Source: Lophius americanus (lineage: Eukaryota; Chordata; Actinopteri; Lophiiformes; Lophiidae). From it: a DNA stretch of 64,000 bases. Location: assembly GCA_037951165.1 (NCBI GenBank), contig JBBDHG010000116.1, positions 4,255,501-4,319,500 on the forward strand, in the 5' to 3' direction. The position numbers and the translations under genes are program-made. This document shows positions 36,794-48,700 of this stretch, in pieces. Below the pieces are notes generated by a model. The model saw only the letters and a list, made by a program, of their open reading frames with translations. It was not told the DNA's origin and did not search any database. Positions within the stretch are counted from its first letter, which is position 1, and the number at the start of each line of letters is the position of its first letter.

Positions 36794-37009
36794 CCTTCCT
36801 GCCATTTGCACTTACTTGATTCTACTTATGGCTTCTCCTTGACTTTGTATGTAACCGTGCCGCAAAAAGAATTTGGGTTGCAACCGCTCTGAATGGAACG
36901 TTTTACGATCCCGATCATCTCATTGACAATCAGTCACCCGTTTCACCACCCTTGTTATCATCTGGTTATTTTCTTATTTATTTTGTATTAGTTTTCTCAT
37001 TGTATTTTA

Positions 37010-37466
37010 AAGGTTTATTTTCTTCATGCCGCACCGTATCTCCTGTTTTATTTTGATAGTGTTATCCATGTTGTTCTGGTGAACTTCACACTTCCTGTTT
37101 AGTTTCCCGGTGGTCTGTTTCACCCTTTTTTTTCCCTGTTTAGTTTAGATTTTTTTCAAATTTCTTATGTTCTCTTTGTGTGTCGCTCTTGTGCTTCTTC
37201 TCCCTCTCTGTGTCTGTCTCCCCCGTGACTCTATTCTCCTCCATGTTTTTATTTCCTGTACTCCCTCTATCCTCCTCATGTGTGATTGTTCATCCTGTCC
37301 ACCTGTGCTCACCCTCCAGATGTGTCTCATTGTCTCGTTAACCCCACTGTGTTTTTGATTTTGGGTTTCGGACGTTGAATTAAATATTTTAACTGCACCT
37401 GCTCTTCCTCCATTTTGTGCCTGCGTGTGAGTCCTATATTCTGCTCCAGCTAAGCTCCTGACAATT
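37010..37466 (+). mobile_element. LTR-like dispersed repeat
   Basis: A pyrimidine-rich block with CACTTCCTGTTTAGTTTCCC, CACCTGTGCTCACCCTC, AGATGTGTCTCATTG and TTAACCC. It then has a polyadenylation-like GAATTAAATATT, CTGCACCTGCTCTTCCTCC, TGTGCCTGCGTGTGAGTCC and an end at CTCCTGACA. The order of blocks recalls long terminal repeats of teleost gypsy-type retrotransposons as I remember them. No internal gag or pol region is seen, so it would be a solo LTR. The identification is tentative. Confidence 0.4.
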
Positions 37467-39137
37467 CCGATAATTCTGATGTTTAAGAGACAGAATCTGG
37501 ACTATTGCAATCATTTCAAAGTGATATCATTATAGGCAATGAGAAGGACATCCCTGTGGAGCACCTGGTGCCGCAAAGCCACAAGAAACATTTTAGCAAA
37601 TAAAGTTGGCTCAGTATACCAATGCTGACAGATCAATTCTCACCTCAAGTTCCCAATGGAGGACAGAAAGCCCTTATTAACTTCAGCTTTGCTCCTCCTC
37701 ACTCGTTTTCTTGCTTCCTCATTGCAAAGTGGAACGTTCGCTGCAGCAAACTCATCAGTCAGGTGAGATGAGTCAGGTTTAACATAAACATGTCAATAAA
37801 ATGCTGTAGTGATGACTCATTATTTTCTAATCTTGATTGTATGTTTGATTCAGAAATTGTTTAGCAAGTCCAGCTTAACCGGACTGCTCTGTTCAGCACC
37901 ATTCACAGGAAGGGGAAGAGCCACACCTCCTGAGAAGATTGGGGTCCTTCTATGATGAGTTGTATCATAAAGTTATATTTTCAGAATTGAATAAACATAT
38001 TAATATTAATTGAGACTAAGTGTATTCTAATTAGTTTGCTATCATCAGTCTATTAACTTCATGTCAATCTTTCTCTCCCCGGCTGCTACCAGTCAGCTCA
38101 TCTAAATTAGAGTATTATTTTCTCTAATCAAATCTCCCCCACTGCTGTCCCCGGGTAAAAAATATCTCACCTGAGGCCTTCAGATTTTCAAGTGAATCCT
38201 TTTCTGCGTAACCAAATAGGATAAATTTATGGTTAAAACCAGTTGAATTCTGATTGTGTTACTTACACAAGGACATTTCTTCTCTCTTGGTGGTCATGTG
38301 AGTAAACGGTACAGGTTTTTGATGTCTTTTTTATTATTATTTATGAATGGCAGTTATCTGAGATGTATTTGATATCTATTTGTGATGCAGTGTGAGGCCA
38401 TTCTGCGCTGTAGTGGTACTTCCTTGGTGGTTTCAGTCAATGTACGTCCCTCATAGCTGCTGAACCTTGTTTTAATTGTTTTATTCCGGCAGATAAATGT
38501 GACTGTCTCTTTGAATATGAGGTGGTTACATATTCTGAGAAAAGAAACAGTAGCCTTCGTGTCACAGTGAAGTTATTTGTGTGCAGCTTAACTGTGGGAG
38601 TGAAATCCTGATGGCATATGTGGAAAATCCACAACCCGCCACTGACCGAGCTGGACCGTCTCCCTAATGTAAGCACCCCCTACACAGCACCTAAATAGAG
38701 CTGAGGAGCATGCCCAGTGACAGACCGCTGTCTGTCATTCTGCACAGACTGACAAGACCTACTGAATACTAACATGACAACAAAAATCTAAAAGTCCATC
38801 TGGAAAAATCTCCTTCATGGACCACACAATGATTCAAACGCTAGGTTTATGTCAGCAGGTATGAGGTCAAAGGGTCAAGAGTGTTAACCATAAAGTGTGA
38901 ATATTCAATGTGTCCATCAACCACATTTGTTCAGCAGTCCAACACACCAATAAAATGCATTTCCCATTCCTCAAGGAAACCTCCACTGTTTCTGGTTTAT
39001 GTCCTGTTCCTACCAGGGCACGTCAAACCTCCCTTTTCTTTACTTAGGGTTTCCTGATCTGACACCCCGACCTTAGGGTAGTTTCCCATTTCCCATCATC
39101 TCAACCCCTTCTCCCTTAAAAGCCCCAAAGGAAGGAA
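37467..39137 (-). other. Neurexin intron immediately downstream of the exon
   Basis: About 1.7 kb with no recognised repeat. It lies directly 3' of the LNS6 exon on the minus strand. I found no further LNS6 coding sequence in it. The downstream intron continues to position 1 at least. Confidence 0.6.
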
Positions 39138-39143
39138 TCTTAC
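39138..39143 (-). other. Splice donor of the neurexin exon
   Basis: On the minus strand the exon ends CTGCACATA and is followed by GTAAGA, close to the GTAAGT consensus. The exon ends in phase 0. Confidence 0.88.
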
Positions 39144-39325
39144 TATGTGCAGCTCCAGATAGTCTCCCAGTCCCTTGGCGCTCTCCACCCTGACCAGAAC
39201 GGCCTCCTTCAGCTGCGAGCTGAAGCCCACTGCCAGCCGGTCTGCCCGAGTGCTCGGCCGGTCATTGGGTGGCCAGGTATATGTGATGAGGGCTCCGCCT
39301 CTTCCAAAGATGTAAGTTGTCCCAG
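39144..39325 (-). CDS. nrxn (paralog 2 or 1): Neurexin exon encoding the start of the LNS6 (laminin-G) domain
   Basis: Neurexins are presynaptic single-pass membrane adhesion proteins whose last LNS domain binds neuroligins and other partners in a calcium-dependent way. The 182-nt exon has two bases (CT) finishing a split codon, then 60 codons, from GTTYIFGRGGALITYTWPPN through DRPSTRADRLAVGFSSQLKE to GLGDYLELHI. The split codon NCT would be Pro (CCT) after an alpha-type upstream exon (NDP-GTTYIF) or Ala (GCT) after a beta-type one (GHA-GTTYIF), so it fits both isoforms. By alignment with beta-neurexin 1 from memory, the neuroligin-contact and calcium-site residues are present: N103 (N20 here), P106, S107, T108, R109, L135 and D137 (D54 here). 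FGRGGALITYTWPP and AVGF recall NRXN2. RADRLA, KEAVLVRV and GDYLELHI recall NRXN1. From memory I count about 10 differences from NRXN2 and 12 from NRXN1. There are no stops or odd substitutions, so it looks functional. Confidence 0.94.
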
Positions 39326-39350
39326 CTGCAAAAAACAAATAAAGACACAT
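39326..39350 (-). other. Splice acceptor and polypyrimidine tract
   Basis: On the minus strand, TGTCTTTATTTGTTTTTTGCAG immediately precedes the exon. It has a T-rich tract and a single AG, so the acceptor is unambiguous. Confidence 0.9.
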
Positions 39351-40724
39351 TATTGAGATGTGACAGAAGATTAAGGCTGACATTTTGAGCAGCAAATTCA
39401 ACTCCTTTCTACTCCTGTTTAGTCATTACATGGTTCCGTTATTATTTGTGTGTCTCATTTGCATAGAATATTGTTGGGTTGCAGTTTATCGCTTGTCTTT
39501 TCATTGATAGTTACTTAAAATAAAAGTTTTCTCTGCAAAAACACGGTAAAAATTCACCACCGACAACAGCTCTGATGTAGCAGTGCATAATGAAGTCATG
39601 CTTTAGCACTCGTAGTAGCAAAACTGCTGGCATTGGCTCCCCTTTGAAATGTTAATTCTGCAGAAAAGCTGCTGCAGGTTCATTTGCCCTTGGTTACGTT
39701 GCATTCCAACCGGGATGAACTGACAAACTTTGTGTTGGCTATGCTGTCAGTCCAACCGCTAACCTCCACGTCAAAGAAAGAAATTCCTTAGATCTCGCTG
39801 TCAAAGCAACTTTGCCTCAACAACCTTAAAAAAATCCGTCTGCCTGGTACGCCGAGTGATATGATGTTTGAACTGTTACAGAGTTAAGACTTGGCTTGGC
39901 TTCAATGAGTCTGGCGGTGAATGAGAAATGATGGGCGTTGGCTTTGATTAGCATACACTTATGAAAGGGCTCTTGACTTTTAGATGTTCTGCCTGTCATG
40001 AATGTATAAACATACCATATATTCAGATATTAATGGATTTATGCGAAGCTGCTCACGTAACATGTTAGTGGCAGATCTAACCATCCCGAAGCAAAAGCAG
40101 CTCATTTGAAGTGAATTGAAATGCCATTTTCAAAAGCATGACTTCAGGGTGGTGTGTCTCATGTGTTTGACCATACTGCCCCATAGCAACTCCTGCCTCA
40201 TTGGCAGTCGACCCAAGGGCAAGAGAATTTATTCATGTGAAAAACAACTGTGTTTGTTCGCTGTGCATTATAATGTGGCCATTTTGATTCCTGAGTAAAT
40301 CTTTGTTCTTGTTTAAGTTTAATTTAACTGGACATTCTGGGCCCTGGTTATTGGCAGGAAGTCAGGAAGACTAAACTTCAACCTGGCAGCTCTTTTTCCT
40401 TCCATCCAAGATGTCATCCAGTTTGCCTGCTCACTATTGTGTTATAAACTCCTCTGTCATCTGATCATTCTCACCAAATAGCAGTCACCTCTCTCCTCAT
40501 GCAAACCAATAACTGAGCTTCTCTCAGCTTCAAAGAAGACTCGATCCTAAGCTGTCGTCCCTGAGAGCAATGGTACATCACCGAAAAGTACCCAATCTCC
40601 TTTGTTGTACAAGCGATCCCCCTGACTGAAATCCTGATATTAAATGTGAAGATATTTGCACAGTATGCTTTGTAAAATAAAAACAAAGCCCCTTAAATTG
40701 AGTGTATTCCGAACTATTTGATTG
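39351..40724 (-). other. Neurexin intron upstream of the exon
   Basis: About 1.4 kb with no recognised repeat. No beta-specific first exon or other coding sequence was found. The upstream intron extends to the right-hand end of the window. Confidence 0.55.
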
Positions 40725-41470
40725 TAATATGGGTAAAATATGATCTATATATGAAGGATGTTCTCGAGTCGATTCATATGAACCAACTTTGGTCTAAATC
40801 GGACCAACGGTTGAGAAATTGTGTCCGGAAACCTTTTGGAGAACAAGCTCCCCCTAATGTAAGAAATATAAACCATAAAACCAACCTTTCCCATAATCAA
40901 TACAGTTTGTACTTGCACTAAAGTCAATGGTGGTATAAATTTTGAAAATCACCCATGAAAATTATAGAGATGTCTGGAAAATAGTGTTTTTGTAAAGAAA
41001 AACACAACAACAACAACTTCCCCTAGTGAATAAAACGTGAACTTTTGTAGTATAATACGATATTTACAAGATAAATCCTTTTGCATCGATTCATATTCAC
41101 CAAATTCCGATTACCAAGATTGGGAGGCTATATCCAAAAAATAGCTTTTTTCATTAAAAGCTCCCGTTAGTGAGTAAAATATGAACTATAAGAGTAGATC
41201 ACAATGTATGTAAAATAAATCTCCTCGAGTTATATGCAACAAGTTTGGACTAAATACGAAAGAACTGTTGAGATATTATTGCTCGACAATTTTGCAGAAA
41301 AAGCTCCCAGTAGTGTCATAAATATACAACTGACCTCCAGCAAAATCAATCCAGTTCTTCCTTGCACTATGCTCTATGAGGGCATACCAGTTGGAGAGCA
41401 TCCATGATGTAGTTTTTGAGTTACCGCGTTAACGCAAAGAATCTTCGGTGTCGATGATGATTCCAAAATA
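40725..41470 (-). repeat. Modular dispersed repeat, copy 4 (longest)
   Basis: Minus-strand copy of the modular family, about 745 bases. In plus-strand order the AAGCTCCCCCTAATG-type blocks fall near 40845, 41018, 41158 and 41303, so modules are about 140-175 bases. CAATCCAGTTCTTCCTTGCAC near 41350 and TCGGTGTCGATGATGATTCC near 41445 are the reverse complement of the left end seen in copy 1. TTAGTGAGTAAAATATGAACTA at 41167-41188 is the complement of the shared 23-mer. Confidence 0.75.
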
Positions 41471-41771
41471 TCCCCAACCGTTGTGGGAAATAATTATTCA
41501 CTCGAACACAGGTGTTTCTGATCTGCTGCCGCTCAGAACAGAGCGCTCGGCGTAACCAAACCTTGTTTGTCTTTGTCGTTATCGGTTCTTCTCATGGTCA
41601 AATAAAGACCTTTATCCTATGATAAATCAGTCAGTCCTGATTCCAGCTAACAGTCCATGAAATCACAATTTACAACATTGTAAAAAAAAGAAGGGGTAGA
41701 CGTCTCTTTTGAGATGCTACGACAGAGAAGTAAATGTTAAACGGACTGTACATGAACTCAAGCTTAAATAT
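41471..41771. other. Non-coding stretch
   Basis: Nothing recognised. Confidence 0.35.
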
Positions 41772-42105
41772 ACCCATCCATCCATTTTCTGTAACTGCTT
41801 ATCCTGTTTAGTGTTGCATCGGGGTCAGAGCCTATGCCAGCTGACATTGGGTGAGAGTCAGGGTAGACCCTGGACAAGCCGACAGTTCCTCACCGGGTCG
41901 ACACATAGCGATAGACATCATTCATGGTCTTCTTCAGTAATCTAGGCTGACCAATTCCCCGATATAACATTCTTTTGGACTGTGGGAGGAGGCTTGGCTG
42001 CCCGCGAAAACCCTAGTAGACACGTGGAAAATATGCACACTCTGCTTCGAAAGGCAAAAGAAAGGTGGATTTGAACTTTGGACCTTGTTTTGAGGCAAGT
42101 GGGCG
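41772..42105 (-). mobile_element. tRNA-headed SINE-like repeat, near full length
   Basis: On the minus strand the element starts near 42105. Near 42075 it has a degenerate B box, AAAGTTCAAATCCACC (consensus GGTTCGAATCC). It then has a body with CACAGTCCAAAAGAATG, GTGTCGACCCGGTGAGGAAC, CTTGTCCAGGGTCTACCC, ATGTCAGCTGGCATAGGCTC and AGGATAAGCAGTTACAG. It ends in ATGGATGGATGG. This is the same family as 33605-33752. The divergence marks an old copy. Confidence 0.8.
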
Positions 42106-42144
42106 CACACACACCCACACACACACACCGCCACACACATACAT
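42105..42144. repeat. Interrupted (CA)n microsatellite
   Basis: CA units interrupted by CCAC and CCGCC. It touches the head of the SINE. Confidence 0.88.
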
Positions 42145-42415
42145 GCACAGACGTCAGCCAAATATCTCTGAACAGGTATGTTTTGGCATGAAAAGGATCC
42201 AACAGAGAAGCTATGATGACTTCAGGGCCAACAATAACCACCGTAAGAGGGCCAGGCCCACCCTCTCAGTCATACAAAGGGAACATGAAGCTGATAAAGG
42301 ATGGAGCCATGCAGCCTTCCTCCTCACAGGTACACAAAAAAACACAGCCAGCTACCTGACACTTTCATAATCCAGCAATCCGCTGGTAGCCATTTGAAAT
42401 CGGCTGACACACACA

Positions 42416-42535
42416 ACTCTCCCCCCACCCCTTTCGTTTCCTCTATCTCCCTCAGCCTCTTTCTGGCTCTCATCATCCCCCCCCCCATTCCCCGCCTCCT
42501 TCGCTCCCTCCCTCCCTCCCTCCCAGCAGAGCTAA
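42416..42535. repeat. Polypyrimidine tract with (CCCT)n
   Basis: About 120 bases dominated by C and T, including a run of ten Cs (near 42477) and four CCCT units (near 42510-42525). A polypurine tract follows at 42635-42715. Confidence 0.85.
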
Positions 42536-42634
42536 GCCCTATGCTCGACTCTTGTTGTTTTCTGGGGGCTGTATTATTTTAGCGCTGACTAATTATCACA
42601 GCATGGCAGGGAGGGCTATGAAGAGGTTGTGTGC

Positions 42635-42715
42635 TGGAGGAGGAGGGGAAAAAGAGCAGATGAAGAAAGACAAGAGGGTACGGAGGCAGGGAGGAGAGAG
42701 GATTAGAAAGTAGGA
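42635..42715. repeat. Polypurine tract
   Basis: About 80 bases that are mostly A and G, such as GGAGGAGGAGGGGAAAAAGAG and GGAGGCAGGGAGGAGAGAGG. It is partly complementary in composition to the polypyrimidine tract 100 bases away. Confidence 0.75.
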
Positions 42716-45700
42716 ACTGTGGTGGAGAATAAGGACAAAGTTGGTTCTTTACTTTTTAATTTCCTGCGTTCAATAACGAGGCAGAGCTGTAGCTTTGAGA
42801 CAGCTGTTGTGAACGAGTAAGGAAGGTTTTTCTAAAATGGCTGACTATGAGCGAGGGAGGGGAGGAACCATGTTGTGATAGATGAAAGTCGAGCCATGTG
42901 GTGGGAAAGAGAGGTGTCGAGTGCAATTGTAATGCATGAGATAACACTTGTATTAGGAGAGAAAGCGCCTGTGAGACTTGAGGGACGCATTGGGATAGAG
43001 AGAGAGAAAGAAGTTGGTAAAACGTTCAAATAGAACGAGAAGGTGTCGCTCTATCACTTTCACAAGCCAGATGGTGAACAGTCAGATAATCTGTTTATAG
43101 TTTACGCATATCAACTAAAGCTTGTATACAGCACAAGCTGATACATTAATTTTTAGCTCAATTCTTCAACTCCATGGAAAAGCTAATGCTAATTGAACAT
43201 TTAGCAAAAGTCCAGTCAGGACTGACTGTTTCTTTGTTCGTTTTTCATGCTGTCACTCATTCACATCTCAGGCACGTCAAGTCTTTATTTTAACCCTGTC
43301 TTGTGCCAACATTAGCTGCTGCATACTATAATTCTCGCCTCCAATTTCGGCAGACTCATCAGCCACCAACACCCTTTTCCGGACACCATGGGCATATTTA
43401 TTTTGCTGCCGCTCAGGGAAGATAGCCTTTAACACAATTTCCCTGAAGTATCTATTTGAATACAAGGAGAATAATATGAATAAAGACTACAGTTTTTAGC
43501 GTATAATAATAAAGAATAAGAAAATTAATAAATAAGAAACCAAAGAAGACAGAACTTTTCATATTTATAGTGGCAGAAAGATGATGAAGAAACAATTAAG
43601 AACTAACAAGGAAGAAGAATATTATTTTGTGTTTGTGTGTGTCTGCAGAAGGACTCTACCATGACCTGTTTTATTGTTGTTTGTTAAATGCATTTTTTAT
43701 TCTGTCTGGACATACCTTGTATTTTCAATTTGTATTACCATTTTTTCAACCTTTGAAATCTGAATTTCTCCTCAGCGCAAAAACGAAAAAAAGACTGAAC
43801 AGACTTCGCTAATTTACCCTCCATTATTTCATAAGTCGGGTCTTCATGCTTACAATCTCTGAGGGCAAGGTTTCCCTGCTGTTTCTTGTCATATTTAAGA
43901 ATAACTCTGTTTGGGTAATAACAACAAGCTCAAAATAAGTTATATTTTCAAAACTTTTTGTACGAATAAGTAAGAATATAAGAAAAAACAAACTATAACA
44001 TAGTACATCTACAGTCAGATTCGTGCCATAAAACTAAAATTGTTCCATGCTATCAATGTATAATGCTACTACTCTCTAATAAAAAACATGCTATCCATAC
44101 ATCTCAAGAACATTTTGATCCTGCTGGACAGAAAAGTTGTTTTACAAGATGACGCATTATGACAGTAAGTCACATGTATGACCCGGAATGCTCTTCCATC
44201 TCTGTTGCACTTTTTACTCCCTCAAAGTGCTTTAACTATTCTCCTCTGGTGAAGCTCACATTGGAAGGAACCAGCGGAATCAGCGGGGATTTCCCTGTGA
44301 AACACAGCATATCAAATGCTGGGAGAAATAATTACAAACTGATTGAAAAAACTTTTCCAGTGAGATAAAACATTAAAAAAAAAAATCAGTGCTCTCAAAA
44401 TTAATTCTGGTCCCTCGTCTCCCCTTCCAGCTCGCTTTACTTCATTGGCAGAGTTTCCACTCTCTGTTTGTTTGCTTGTTTTGTTTATATCGTAGACATA
44501 CCACAAAAATGTGCTGGATCTCTACACTACTTTGGGAATGGGTCAGGTAAAAACATTCCAATCAGGAAAGGAGGAATAGTCTTTGGCACTCAGACTCTTG
44601 AGATAGGTATTGAAAGGTATGTTCCCCGAAAGGCAGCAGCAGGCTTCATCCCCATTTAGAGTCTGAATACTGGTTGTGGCGGCTAATTACTCTGCTGAGA
44701 TTGGTGAAATTATAAGGCAGATAGATCTGTGAGGACTGTTGTCTTCAATACTGTATAAATGTTAATAAGTAAGATAATTGCAATATTGTATTTTTCATTA
44801 TTATGATGACCTTGCTGACATATCATGTCCCAGAATCTCAACCAACTATCCAAGATGGCAGAGACATCTTTGTTCCTGCCGTATGTAATATAATTTAATC
44901 TTCACCATTGGACTATACCATACAAATACATCCACAATTTCTACCAAACTGAGTTTATTGGATATGATTTGATAACCTTGTGAGATGAAGGATGATGAAT
45001 CTATGTGCTACCAACGTGATTGTATTGACAAATTGCAACATAATGAGTTCAACTTTGATTAAATAATATTCATGTGCAGAGAAATAAGGTAAGCATGAGC
45101 TAAACAACATGCTGTTTCTTTTATTTTACATTAACTGCTTTGATCCTGTGGGACAGGAATTAATCTAGGAGATTCTTTGTGTGCTGTTCTGATTACAACA
45201 TCTACTCAACACTGTCAAGTTGAGTCAATTCAAGTTAGACCTTCTATAGTGGGCTTAGTTTTAAAAGTGGAAGAAGATATACAAATGAGATTTGATATTT
45301 ATCTGTTTGATACAGGCCCATTTATTTGTTTCAAAGAACACCCAAATTTACTTTTTTGAGTGCAGGCCAACTGAAAAGAGGGAATAAATTAATTAAAATG
45401 AGGGTATAAAGAAGATATCTCACTCAGGACCGACAATGAATCAGACATGCAGCATGTATCGTCTCTGCTTATGCACCATGAACTAATTCTCTTCAATTAA
45501 CACCTCTCTCATGCGTAACATCTACCATATGCTCTGCCTTCCCCAGAGAAACAGTTCTACGTCTGCTGTCACTGTCACAGTCACACTTGTCACTTTCTAC
45601 TTTGTCTTCATCATCAGCAGATTGGGTTTGCTCCAAACAACATCAAAAACAGAGGAGCTGCCAAAGCTGAGGAAGAGGGTAAGACTAGCGACAACTTCCT

Positions 45701-48700
45701 CTCTCTCGTGGTAAAAACAGGAATTACTTTCCCGTTTTAGCGCCATCCTACCTCTGTCCAACCAACTGGTTGAATTTGTCTGTCTGGATTTGTCTACCTG
45801 ATAGTTTCCACCTGTTAGGTGTGTGCATGTGTTTGTGTGTGCGTGCACTCTTCTTTTTTCCTAATGTGGAGACAAAAGTGGTGCAGAGATCTAATGCATA
45901 TTCAGAGTGTCAGTGTTTGTCCCAGCAAACACCTGCTGCTCCAGCCGAGAAAATATCGGGCCCAACGGAGTCACTAATAGAAGGAGATGAGAATTTTTTT
46001 TTTTTATCGAGTCCTGGTTAGACAGGTTCGGAGGTTATTCTTCCCTGGTTGCACTCTAGAGAACAATCCCAATACCAATTGGCGAACATCTAGACGTCTA
46101 GAGATCCTCTAGTCACAGTGGGTCACAGTTTTTGGACAAAACCAGGTGAAAAAGGCTGGTGCTCATGAGTTTGAATCACAACAGTGGAAATGTGAGCTAC
46201 AGCGTCTTTCTGGTGGAAGATCACTCATCGTCTTGATTTCCTGCTTCAAGAGATCAGTGTCGTAAGCCCTGGTGATACTTTGAGATTTTGTCTGCAGTAC
46301 ATTCAAAAAAGTGAATTATGTGAGAAGTTTCATTCAGTAAGTGCACAGATAACCAATTTAATTAATATCAGTGTGTTAGTTTTTTTAAAAGTAGCCCACC
46401 TCAGCAAATGTTACTTTAAATAAAAATTTTTGAACCGAATAATTTTGAGCGAATTGCACAATCAGAACAGTAATTGAGTTTGTTCTAGATTAGATCATGT
46501 AGGATAGAATAAACATGATGCAGACCAAGCAAATCAAAAGAAAAAGCTATTTGTGGAATGTTGCCAAATTAAGTTTACTTGAATTTGGTGGACACTGTTG
46601 AAATATCTCAACTAAGTAAATTCACTATTCATTACGGTGTGTGTGTGTTTACTTTAAGAATGTAAAGGCCCTATTAATCTCTGAATGTCGTTGGAGACAG
46701 GAGACTAAGGATGAAAGCTCCAGAAAAGAGCCAATATTTGTGTTTATTGAAGACTTTGAGTTAGAAGTAAATTAGTGCTGCTTTCGGGGGTGTCAGCAAA
46801 CAGTCATGGATTCCTCTGACCTTCATTCAATCATCCTCTAATCAAGTGATCCTCCTACTGCTATCCCGAGAATAACAATAGTGATTGAAACGCTCTGATG
46901 CACACAACCCTCCTAAATGAAGAGACTAAATATTTATTACTTTTGTCCAATTAGCCCTAGCAGTATCGATTCTGCGATCAATAATACCCGTGGTGCTGCC
47001 GACAGGGAGAAGACCAACAAAAAAAATAAAATCCAAACATTGCAGGATGCTCCTTGATTTCCATTCAATTGGACACGCTGTTAATTTGGTGAAAGAAGAT
47101 ACAAAAATAAATACCGGCTTTCATTTCGTCCACAGATCTGGTGGGAAAAAAAAGACTCGTGTTTCAAAGCTGGAGCTAAAAACCTATCAATTGTGATTTT
47201 TCAAACTACTCCCTTCTGACTTGTCTTCGCTATAAAGGGTTAGAGGAAAGTATGTTAAGGATCAAGTTTATTTATTAGTTTTTTAAGTATATTAAAAAAA
47301 TTTTTTTGTCTCTGAGGGGCCGTAGATTGAGATTTTGGGTCTATAGTCGACCGTGGGGTCATGTCGGGGAAAAGCAGATGCCACCATTTTACATTAAGGC
47401 CTTCAGTCGATGTTGCGGTTTAAAACACGCCGCAAAGTCTCATGGGAGCTGACAGCATGAAAATTGTGTGACAGGAGCGGCGATAAAATCTAAATTTCAC
47501 AAGTGGAAGGAAAAAAGGGGCTGGTGGTGGTGATGAAGTCAGTTATCGTGATGCAATAACCCTAAAGGTGCACCCGCGCTGCACAATCACACATACTTAC
47601 AGACACTTCCTATTTCTAAACCATCAGACAGGCCCTCAAACAATAGGTCGACAATATCCAGATGCTTCCCCAACCTTCATGTATTATTGCATCAGTGCAG
47701 GCGGCCTCTTTGCAGCAGTTAAGGAGGGAGACAGAGCTATTGATTCCTTTTAAAGAAGGAGACTGAGAACTTTTTTTGTTGCTTTCTTTTTTTTTGGAAA
47801 CAACATTACACACAAGGGGATGCATGAGAGATGAGACTTTGTCAAAAGTTTCCAGACCAATTTCATCTTTGAAGTTACATAGACACTTTGGTAGGAGGTT
47901 GGTGAGGAGCGGATAGACTCTGCGTACATTTAGGGCAAAGACAAAAACATCCTCAGATGAAAACCCTCCCTGTTTGGACCCTAACAACCTTGTCAACATT
48001 ACCGCCCTGGCACTGATGGCTATTTCTCCATGGCAGGATAGAGAGAGATTGAAAAGGGCATGTCATAAAAAAAAAAAATTTGCTGCATCCGAAAGTTGAA
48101 ATAGCAAGTCATCACACTCTAACACGGTTGGGTGGTATTCATATCCTGTCTTTGTTTTCTGCCAGATAGCTTTGAAGGATGAGAGAGGCCGTCCCGTTAC
48201 ATAAGGTTGAAAATGTTTCCAGAGTTAAGATAGGAAAAACTCAGGATACATGTTACGTAATGGTTTGAAGAATCCCATTTAAATTCTCAATCTTTCTATT
48301 AATTGACTGGAATCAAATTATCGCTATCATACCTGACAAAAATTGTAATTACATTATTTTGTTCAATCTTATTAATTCAAGATTTCAAAGAAGGTGCAGA
48401 TTCTTTCATTTTGATATAGGATGAGATTAGAACTTCAGTCCTACATGGGTTCCATGAGTTGTCACATGCAACACTCGTGCAAAAATGTATGAAATGTGCA
48501 AGTACCTGCCGTTTCTTAGGATGTAAGTATTTCCAGTTAGAGCCAGCAGGTCGCTTGTAATTGTGAATGTCAATAGAAAAAATTAAACCATTGTGATGCG
48601 ATCAAGAAATGAGAATTGTATAATGATACTTGTCATTTCAATATTTGCCGTTCCCTTTTATGCAGCCTTTGGTAGCCTACCCGACAAAGTCTGCTCCATC

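Noticed and set aside
47616..47999. 127-codon minus-strand open frame
   Set aside because: No recognisable motif, and the hydrophobic and polar runs are random in appearance. It lies in an otherwise featureless intron.
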